Assembly: GCA_029168955.1 (NCBI GenBank)
Contig: JAPDOI010000156.1
Span: forward strand, 290,501 to 354,500
Direction of reading: 5' to 3'
DNA length: 64,000 nt
DNA from: Aplectana chamaeleonis
Taxonomy: Eukaryota > Nematoda > Chromadorea > Rhabditida > Cosmocercidae
How positions within the stretch are numbered: the first letter of the stretch is position 1; every line of letters starts with the position of its first letter. Under the pieces are notes generated by a model. It ran no database searches. It saw only the letters and a program-made list of their open reading frames with translations, and had not been told where the DNA came from. Positions 11,487-22,300 of this stretch are shown here, piece after piece. The position numbers and the translations under genes were made by a program.

Positions 11487-12138
11487 AGGCAGCATACACG
11501 TTCGCAAGCATAGTCGAGATAACAGCATGGATAGGTCCGCACGGCCCGTACTATGTCGTCAACGACGTTTGAAGCGCTGAAAACTGTCCAGGATGACAGT
11601 ATTTGACAATGTTTGAGCAATCTTGCCTTCCACGCCCGTATTTTCACACCCCTTCGAGTACCAGAATGAGAATCGATACTTGTGAAAACGTGTGATAGTT
11701 GAGAGTAATAGCACTACAAAAAGGGAGTGCAGTAGAGAAAAAACTCGATTTACCTCAATATAACATGCTTGTGCACTGATAAAGTTCTCCATTTCAAGAG
11801 GTCAGCCAAAGTAGAGCGGCATTCTCGAAAGTGGACGAGAGTCAATAGGTTAGCAGACATGTTATACTCAAGTGAACCAAGATATTTCTCTCGTGCACTC
11901 CCATTTGATAGTGCTATCACTCTCAATTATCACACGTTTTCACAAGTATCGAATCTCATTCTGTTCTTCGAAGGGGTGTGAAAATACGGGCGTGGAAGGC
12001 AAGATTGCTCAAACATTGTCAAATATTGTCATCCTGGACAGTTTTCAGCGCTTCAAACGTCGTTGACGACATAGTACGGACCGTGCGGACCTATCCATGC
12101 TGTTATCTCGACTATGCCTGCGAGCGTGTATGCTGCCT
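11487..12138. mobile_element. TTAA-flanked long-palindrome MITE, family B copy 2
   Basis: Close copy of the element at 8,268-8,932: the same AGGCAGCATACACG ends, inverted halves and TTAA flanks (11483-11486, 12139-12142). Confidence 0.85.
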
Positions 12139-12142
12139 TTAA

Positions 12143-13173
12143 AAACCGTATAAAGGTCAGTATCAAAAGGCTGTAGCGAAGAAGCCAGGAAAAGTCGCCA
12201 AAGACTGATGTACATAATAATCCTTCCACAGCGATACAGGGCCCAATCCGTCAGGACACTGCTCAAGAGAGTACGGTTTAGGACAACATTTAGATAAAAA
12301 ATAATAGTAAGTTATGAGATGGATAGACAGTGGTCAGATACTGTGAGACCACCTGGAGTTTCGCATCACCGTAATCGCTGCAGCTTTGTTTTCGCATTCA
12401 TCATGTTCGCGGCTAAGGGAGTAATCATGAGGCCAACTTATCTTCTTTTCCTCCCCCAACCAGCTGTCTCAAATGTCTTTCGCACTGAATAACCTGAGGT
12501 AAGTACGGTCCTTCATGAGGAAACGTCTCACCGTTCTCGCCTCAACCGATGATAATGACCTGATTCAGTATATTCTCCTCTTTAACTTTCCCCCGACATG
12601 TGAATGTGTAAGTGGGGAAAGCACGGAAGCGAGAGCTGTTATGCAGCTAGAAGTAAACGCATCGGCGACCGAAACGACGACCTATACAAAGGTGGTTTGA
12701 TTTCTTGCAGAAATATACGATAAATGCAGGCCTTCTGCTGCAACGCGAGACAGACGCGTCGCGTTACTCTGTCGCGTCCAGGCGTAGTTCGTTTTATTGG
12801 TTGATGAGCACCTCCAGCTCTTGAACCTACACAACAACCCTAATCCAACCCTCGCTTACCTTCAACAGTCGTACGTGGTCGACTTGTGGCGCCGAACAAA
12901 GAGGAGCGTAGGCGGATCGGAAGAAAGGGCTAGGCACTGCTATTGGTCGACGCCACTTCGGTAACCAATAGCACTGCTGAGTTCGTTCCCATTATCAACC
13001 CAATCATCTCACAGTTTGGTGCCACAAGACGACCACCCAACACTCGTTCGTGCGTTGACCAGAAAGTGTTCATCATCTCGTTAAGTCAAGTGTATCACTG
13101 TTTTTGATATGGGTATACATGATAATATCTATAAGGGTGAGTCCGATTCTGTTTTCACTGGCCGTGGAGTAGC
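12143..13173. other. Upstream region of P1
   Basis: No exon seen. A small hairpin, CTATTGGTCGAC...GTAACCAATAG (12,936-12,974), and another ATTGGTTG at about 12,799 give CCAAT-type motifs 150-400 bp before the P1 start; a promoter role is only inferred. Confidence 0.4.
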
Positions 13174-13328
13174 ATGCTTAGTGAGTGTTACACAAGGATT
13201 TCTACTTCAGACTTCTCTGCAGTCTCTGAAGATCAACTCGATTTTCAGAGCTGCTAATTTTCATACTCGTATTACCGCCTCCGTCCCATGGATTGAAGTG
13301 CTACAAACTTGGGGTTGGACTAGAAATG
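13174..13328 (+). CDS. P1 exons 1-2 (signal peptide)
   Basis: Exon 1 is only ATG-CTT-A, before GTGAGTGTT. Exon 2 follows TCGATTTTCAG. Together they encode a hydrophobic leader ending PPPSHG and then LKCY. The 22 nt around exon 1 are nearly identical to P2 (CATGCTYAGTGAGTGTT), which fixes this start. Confidence 0.7.
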
Positions 13329-16300
13329 GTGAGGCAGTTCTCAGATTGCTTTCAATACAAGAGAAATCCCCGATAACTATTGGATTTTCATCAGTCGAAA
13401 AATAATGGGTTTTTGAGATAGCCAATCACTCTGCAGCACACCCCGTCCTCCTTCAAACCCTTTTCGGACCACAATCGTTTAGCAATTTGATAGCTTGATA
13501 TCCGTCAATGCTCACTGACCAGAAGCTATGACAAACAGCACAGTAACATCGCAATTATTTGTGAACTTTGCCACTTTCACCCTATGCTAACAATAAGCTT
13601 TTTTGTAACATGTTTGTAGCACTGATTCGCTAAAGAAGAAGAAGAAGAAGTAGCACTGAATCAAAAAAAGAAATAGACGTGCACATTGACTACCTTCGTG
13701 ATGGGGTAGGCTGCAAACACTAGGTTAGGAAATTGAATGCAGATGTAGGAATGTAGGTGTGAAGCTGCAGGAAGGATGGCTCATCTTGGTCACGGTTAGG
13801 GTGCGGTGCGGCACGAGGTGTGAGGGATTCCGATAGTGGTCAGACCCCCCCCCCCGCAGCAAGGTCTCGCTTAGCCTCCCACAATTTCATAAACATGCCG
13901 TGCATGTTCACTTTCACCTCCTCCTTATTGTGATTAACCCCTAAAAAATTTATAAAATTTCGACATTTCAACCTTAAAATAATTATTGAAGTTATAATTA
14001 CATCGCGTTCCATCCTTATGATAATAATAGTGCTATTTTGTACATGGCGAAAGAAACGACGACGACCCGGTTGTGGTGCCGGCCAGATGGGCGGTGTCAG
14101 TTTTCCAATTTTGAACCTCTTAGCCCCCCCCCGCCCCCTCTCCACAGAATAAAAACGTAACGGCCAACCGAACATTTCTCGTCACAACGCGGTCGCGTCA
14201 CGGCTTCTGTAAAAATTGATAACAATTGATAAAGGGTAGGGTATAACATAAGTTTAGAGCGGTGTGTCTTCATTCACATACCGTCCTTCTCCAAGGGTCA
14301 GCAGTTGAGTATCTGCATGGACTAGGAAGTAGGAAAACAGCACAGCCGGTGGTCAAGGTATACCAAAATCGGAGCAAAAAACTCAGAAAATTATAGAGCC
14401 GTGACGCGACCGCGTCGTGTTGAGCGATGTTCGGTTGGCCTTTACGTTTTTATCTCCACAGATCACCGGAGCTCAGACTCCCCACTGTGATGCCTCAAAC
14501 TTTGCGCCGTATCCTGGTCACAGCTCTACAATTTTCTGGTGCTGTTTTCCTCTTTCCCAGTTCAGGCAGATCTTCAACTGCTGTCCCGTAGAGAAGGACG
14601 GTATGTGAATGAAGACACACTGCTCTCCACTTCTTTTATACCCTACCCTTTATCAGGTTATTATCAATTTTGTTTACGAAAGCCATCCTTTTCGAAGCTT
14701 CATACCTACATTCCAGACAAGCACGCTCATGCCGATCAGTGGGCGAAGGGCTACAGTAACCCTCTTCTAAAAAGTTCCCAAATGTCAGCTTGGATAGGAG
14801 CACCTCGTTCTAGCCAGCACACATGCTTGCACAATTTCGACCTCCTTAGCCACTACCCGGTGGCTTATTGAAGAGAGCGGTGTGTGAATGAACGCATACC
14901 GCTCCTCTGCCCGTTTATACCCCGTATATTATTACGAGCGTAAGAAATCGTTCGTTATCATGTTTCGTTCAAGAATGGTTACGGTAGCCCGACGTAAAGA
15001 TTATCAGTATGAGCATTATAATACATTCCGGATGTAGCCCGCGCACATCGTTGTTGAATTCCTGCTGCATGAATACTTCTGAGTTATAGTTTCCCCTGAA
15101 CAATGAAAAATGAATATCTAAAAAAAGCCAGAAGACAAAATGCAAAAGTCGAAAAATTGTTCATGTATGAATGTCATGACAACATCTTAGATTTGATTGA
15201 GAAAATCGCCGTGGCCAGCCCGGTCGATACTTATGAGAAACATTGATGATAGAGGTTGAGAAAACACCCGGTGTATCTAGGTGTGTCTGACGCGGTCAAT
15301 ATGTATGAAATATGTGGAACGATATCATGGATATCATTCAATTTCTTACTTTGTATCATGTGAACATCGATCGGGTCAGCCACATCGGGTGTTTTTTGCA
15401 TCCCACCTGATTCATGTCTTTCATGATTATCGATATGGTCTTTCATGATTATCGACTACGCCGATCAAACAACTTTGACCGAGACCTGAGGTATAGGTTG
15501 GGCAAGAGACTCATAGCGTTATCGGATATCTGACAGCGAGCAAAATTTTAATTTTCATCAATGAATCTTGTGTGCCATCCTTCAACAACCTTGTCACAGA
15601 ATCTTTCAATTCTTGAAACTCACAGCAGTCTCGAATGATCTTTATTTATATTTATATAAAATACATCCGCGAATCCAAATGTGACCCACTTAATAAGAGG
15701 TTAACACTTTGGCAAAAATGAGAGAACTGACGTGCATCAGGGTGTAGACCCACCAGGCAACTGTATGAAACATTCGCTCAATTCCATAGATGAACATGGG
15801 GTCTTGATACCAGTGGTGCCTCCAACCGCCAGTAAGGACCGCAATTCATATAAAGATACCCTTTAACCGCTCGCACCCTAGCATACCACAGTCACATGAA
15901 GTAAGCAGCTACTCCTATTAGGAGCAAACGAGTAGCAGTATTTCGGCGGCACTAAAAAGTGGGTGGCCCAACCGGGGATTCATCGCCATGCACCTTGATT
16001 TTGTACACAATATCTTGAAGTCAGTCATGATCTTTGGAGAGGTTCGCATCCATTTTTAAGCTGATCGATTACCGAGCGGAAAATGCGGACTGCTGGCTTT
16101 CGTACAGAATCACTAGGAAGGAAGACTGTCCACTTGACGGCAAAGGAATAGACATGCGAGGAATGACAGAAGCGGTTGGCTACGAGAATTTTTTCAGATG
16201 ACGCATCGGGTTCTACGGAATTCAAAATTCATCCATTACAGGACGTACACGACCAGTTGTCAACTTCAGGAATGGTGTGGATTTGCGCCTCTGATCTATG

Positions 16301-19300
16301 CAATGATTTTGAATCTGTTTTAGAGAAGGTATCAGACGGAAAAAATGCTCCCTATATTTTGAGTTGGAACTTGTCCTCAATATTTCATTATCTTTTTCCC
16401 AACATTTCAATCTTCTTTACCTTGGAGTTTATGCAGCTGAACTATTGCTATGAGCTGGAAAAGACCGAAGATGCACCTTTCGCGCAATTCGGAATTAAAA
16501 GCAGTGTACTCTTTCGTAATAGGCGACCCACTTTGGCCAGGAAAAAAGCTCCTCGAGTTCGCTCAAAGGCACAGTATACCCTCAGCCAAGATTTTTTTGA
16601 TTTTTATTTGATTTTGTAGTAGACCCCTCCTATATAACACGTGCGAAGTACGAGATCTCAATTCCTACAAATAAGCGAGATATGATGTACCACCACAGGC
16701 CTCACCCCCTACTAGATTCCCCAAGTCGGCAGCGGCTTGATGGATGGGTGAATCCCCAAAGAGTCTTCGTTCTCCTGTCTCCATCTCCTGACTCGCTCTC
16801 GCGCAACGATTGCGAATGAAGAGAAATACAGGCCTGAGACAACTCGTCCACCAATTTTTTTACCCTCAAAATATAGGTATCTTTGAGGAGCCATAACTTT
16901 TTTTCACAGGGGATTCTGGGCGATTTCAGAGATACTGTGATGAGCGTGTGACTCTCTCCAAGATCAGCATGAAAACTGTAAAATAATTTTCTGGGTGTTC
17001 GATACCTTTAAACCCTACCTAAATCAACATCACAGGTTTACGAAGCAAAATATGTCCACATGTTTACCCACGTGCTCGTGTGTGTTCACACATCTGTTTA
17101 CGAGAAGCGCATTTCTGTTTCATTCCGTGGATGAACACTCTTCGGGCAAAAGTGGGTCGTCTGTCCATTTCGAAGAAGCACCAGAAGCAGGATTCGCTAT
17201 TAACTGATTGTTGAGCTCACCTCATTAGGATGTAGATCTGATCATCGCAGAAGTGCACAGTCATACCTCAGAATTACATAGTTGCGGGTGGACACGCAAC
17301 AGTCAGTCGTTCCAACTTCTTCCTGCGTGTTTTTTCTGACTTTTCGTTTATTTTCGCTCTTTGGATCGTCGAATCTACCTTCTAAGGAAATTAGCACAAC
17401 AACCGTTTCTATCGCGGACACTACTTTCAATCAGGTCGCACTCAGGGCTCGGGGATTCATTTATTCATTCATTCAATAGCTTTATTTTTCAATAAAGAAA
17501 CATACGTAATGTATCGAGGGAGGTTAAATACGCGATCCTGCGTTCGCAGGCAAGAGAACAACAAACAATACTCGTACAATTGGAGCACCATGTACTGAAA
17601 GGCAGCATAAAAGTTCTTAAAAGTGGTTGAGATAACTACGGAAATAGAATCGTATGACACAGAACACACCGCCTACGCAATTCGAAGCATCAGAAACGAC
17701 CCACAACGACACTACACGAGCAAGAAGTTGGCCGCGCCCTTGTATCTGCCCGCCTCCTGTGTTTGCTTCCTTGTCCGAAACTGGGGCCCTGGGTCATTCC
17801 CACCGTTGCCAATATATGTACGTTTTACAATAAGTACAGTAAGCAAAGCGAATTCATCGACAACGGTGAAAATGGCCCAGCATCACTGATTTTGAGGGAA
17901 ACAGCAAACTCAGGGGCGGGTAGATTCAGGGCGGGGCCATTTTCTTACTCGTGTAGCGGCATTGCGGGTCGTTTTTGGCGCTTCAAAATGCGTAGGCGTT
18001 GTGATCTGAGCGATACGATTATATTTCCGTTGTTATCTTGGACACGTTAAGAGGCATGTATGCTGCTTTTGAAGTTATAGCAGAAAGTGCGGCCATCCGT
18101 CCCTTGTAATGATCTGAGATTAAGGTGGAACAGTCTGCTCTGAAAAGGGCGTCAACGATTTCCGGGGGTAATTTGTTCCAAATTGGGATGACCCTGAACG
18201 CAAACGAATGCAGCACGTTAGATTCCGATGTAAATCTACGTTCGAGTAGACCGATCGGCTAACTCCCACCCAGTAGATAAGCACTGATCGGCTAACTCCC
18301 ATCCAGTAGATAAGCGCATGACAGGTGGTGTAGGTGATCGACTTGGCGAATTGATCAACGTCCGTTTGCAATCCATTCTGTATAGGAAATACACCCAATA
18401 AGTCTCGCTGCGTTCCGTCCGTAAGTCTTCCGTCATAGTTGGCCGATAGTCCGACGTAGTCCTCCTGGGTTATCCGTAGCCCCTTCCAGGTCGTCCGTAG
18501 TTCCACCTAGGTCGTCAATGAGGCAGCATAATGAGGCAGCAGCATTGGATGCCGGAATGATGGTATCCTTTATAAAACGTCGTAATTCACATAACTCGAG
18601 ACGCGAGCGATGTCTCAGCCTCCGTCTGCCCTCCGCTCTCTCATTGTCTCTAACCTCCGCTCTGCACCAGCACGCGTAGAACCCATGTGAGTTTTGCCGT
18701 TTTATAGCCTGTAGTGGTATTGAGCCTGTACGGATTTCGATCGGGCCGGAAACTCAGAATTTTTGAAACATTTTACCAAAGCCTTCCAGAGACTTACGAG
18801 GGTTCAACATACAATCAACTTATGTCTGGTTACAGAAACGATAATATTCTCGCAGCAGCTGGAAAAAACAAAAACCTGAAATGTAACGTATATCCGATAT
18901 CTGTTCATCGCTTCCATATGAATAAAAATAGTGGGCTTCAGATCTTTTTCGTAGTTAGGCTCCAAATTGCACATCATATAATCCTTTGTAAGATGTTGGA
19001 AGGCTTCGGTAACATGTTTGAAAAGTTCTGAGAAGGGGAGGGACTATCAGTGGGCAACTTTTTGTCTTTGCTCTGAGTGCTTTACTTGAGCATCGACTGG
19101 ATGGGCCCATGCTCTATTGTCCAGCTGTAGATGAAGCTCAAGAATCCGTAGCCGTCCATAATCCACCGAGCCGTGCGAGTATTGCTGCATATGACTCTCG
19201 TCGAATGAGCTCAGCCCCCGCTTCGACTACTGCACATTCCATTCCATTTCCGTTTATGTCGTCTGAGTATTGATTCCATAGTCGTCAGGGGATATCGAAA

Positions 19301-22300
19301 GTTCTAGCAGATTGCCGGACTCAGAAGGCCACGAGCGGTTTTCCGTCCCGAAAGCAAACGAACTCGGACGGCCTGTCGTCCAACGCAAACTGGGACCTTC
19401 AAGATGATGTAAAAACGCGTCTTCCAGCTGTGAATCGATTGGTATGGTCTTCGGCCTCGCTCCATTCTTTTGTGCCGATCGAGTGATTATATTGTTGACG
19501 TTGACTGCAGCTTTGCACGAGGTGGTAACAGACTTTGATCGACTGACGCTTCGGCACTTTTGCCTTCTTCACAGCTTTCTCCAGTTTGGAAATTTAAGAG
19601 TCGAATTTCTGTAGAGAGTTTACCGCTACGGCGTTTGATAGTGTATTTTCATAATTGGGCTCGACTCTTTCAGACTCTGAAGAAGGCGAAAGCGCTGAAA
19701 CGTCACTCGAATAAAGTCTGATACCACTCCGTGGAAAGCTGCATTCAACGTCAACATTATTTATTGTCTTAATGCCGAGGTTCAACGAGAGTCGTTCATG
19801 GTAACTGCGCAATAGATTTGATTTGGCATGGGTCCATCTGAAGAAAAGGGCATTTGCCGATTTTCAAGAGCGGTTGTCCGTTGTCGTAGACGAGATGTAT
19901 CAGAAACTTACATTACTCGAAGACGAATGATGATCATGACATTTGAGAAGTTGCCCCTCTTATAGGAACACCTGGGCGGGACCGGAATCATAATTTGGCC
20001 AGATATTAGGTGGCCAAAGGGTTGTGTGAATGGAAGTCTTATACCATTTTAGTGGGCGCATGAGCGCTTACTATCCACAGATTGAATCCTATTTGACCCC
20101 CCCCCCCAGTCGTACAAATGCATTCCATCTCGGCGTTGAGTCAAACTCCTAGACCATACATTAAGAGTTTTCTTACAGCTATCGCACAGCCTCCCTGTTT
20201 CTTGACATCAGTGCTACAGCAGTAGATGTGGTACTCTTCGACGTTGATTACGGATCTACCCCTATGACGAAATTCCTGCAATGCAGCAACAACGCATGGG
20301 AAAAGCTGAGTCTGTACAGCTCAGATTGAGAGATATCTCTCCAAAGCGACCTACAACTCAGGGGGGGGCGAAATTGCGGTTTGTGGCCAATCATCATGAA
20401 CCCTCTAAGTAGGCACATACAGGACTTAGAGTGTTACAAACTAGAGGATATAGTGTGCCGTACGACGGAACCTTTATGCAGTGTCTGGGATACTGTCTCG
20501 ATATAGCTCTGCACGCCATGTTGCACGAATGTTTCCTGCGTACACTAAAACGTCTGCTGGGTGTGCTTCACCGCCTTTCGTAAATGTCATAATTCTGATT
20601 GGTAGTTGTTTCGTATGTTTAGATTCGTGGTCTGCCAAAATCAGTACCTGATGCAAGCACGATCTTGCATGGTGAATGCTTGGAAGACATCGAAAGAGGT
20701 AGGGACTATGCTTGTATAGTTCCCGAATTATATTCAGTCTGACGCGTGGACCAGGCAGATGGCCTTGCGGTGTTGGTGGCATCAGAGGCTAACAGGGTTT
20801 CGATCGCGCGCGGCGATCTACCGTCGCAGCCTCGTTCATTCACCAGACTAAATTGATTATTTAGACCCTATTTTCTGTAAAAGCATGAATCATGAAGACG
20901 TAGTTTAGAAAGAAGAAAAAAGTTTCCAGTGCACATAACGCCAACACCTCCACTGACTACGACGAAAACGGTTTCAAAGCTTGTCGAAGCTTCCTCTTCA
21001 ACATCCCAGCCAGCAGGTACAGTCTGCTTCACTGAAAATGTCGACTAAAGCGATCGGTATGCGTAATTTTGGTTTTTGTGTCGACAATTTCTATACTGTC
21101 TGGGTGTAGTTTTTAGGATGTCGCCCACAATAACAAAAACTGCTCGTCTACATAGACTGCTATGCCTATTCTATCGTCGCTATGCCTGTCGCAAGAAAAT
21201 CTCAGGCGGAGAGGAATCGCGCCTCAATTATCAAAAGAATGGTAGTAAAATAACAGCTGCCAACATGCTTTCTGAATTGACCTAAACACTTCGTGCCCCT
21301 TTTCCGCCCCTTCGGCGTAGAAAAAAAAGAAAACTCGAGAACTCTCCCACTCTCAAAAGGCAGCGTAAGCTATGTTCACCCCATACTATGCCAAAAACAT
21401 GTTTCGCGTTCTCTTGAGCATGCTTTGTTACACGGGACACCAGAATTTCGTATGCCTTGGAGAACCCGAAAGTGGAACCTATTGTGAACATTGTCTCTAA
21501 AAGCAGCTCCGAGCCACTTTTCGAAATTGGGCGCTGTATCAGTTCCATCTGTCCTTTCATTCATCACCTACCCAATCGATCCAGTGCCAGGTTTTTCTCC
21601 AGCCTTCTCTGTTGGGTATCATTTTTGGTCAGAGAGACTTTTTACTCTCAGTTTCCATCTTCTCACACCCCATCAGGGATCTTAGTGAAGGAGTCTGGCC
21701 ATCCTGCTAAATGACGGCCAATTTCGCGCCTCAAGTACTGCGCTATATAATATGCTGAAGCTCTTGTCTAGCGATTGTCCTCAGATCGTAATGCGTTTCC
21801 GCTCAAAGCAATTTTTAGGCGACGTAGCATGTGCGATCGCATCCCTGATTTCTCGAGACCTCGATTTCTTTCTGACAATCGCATGGAATGGGAAACTCCA
21901 AGACTGGTCCCTTCGATTCCGCGCTGATGAACGCTATTCGCTCTTTCATCGTGCCTAAACGACACGCACCTCTCCAAAACATACATTATAGGCGATATGC
22001 ACATTATCACAAGGTAGCTGAGTTGAACGCAAAACTCAGATGTCAGGCAGGACTCGAACCTGCATTGCACGCTTTCCGGGCGAGAGTGTTACCATTACAC
22101 TACCGACACCGCGTTCTGCATAACTCAGCTATTATATATTCAAAACATCAATATGCACATTAGTTTTCATTATCCAGTTTTATACAGTATGTGGACGGTC
22201 TGGTACCCCATATAAAAAGGTATGCTTAGAAGAAACGTAGGAGCCTTGTTTTATGGCAAGAGTAGGACCACATTTGTTCAAAGGCGGTGTTCACGATAAA

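Noticed and set aside
16176..16619. 147-codon open frame on the + strand
   Set aside because: It contains P1 exon 4 but also reads through the upstream intron and past the GTATCA donor; only 16,242-16,328 fits the family.
16437..16620. P1 exon 5 starting CTGAACTATTGC
   Set aside because: Begins Leu-Asn like the paralogues but has no phase-1 donor and little further similarity.
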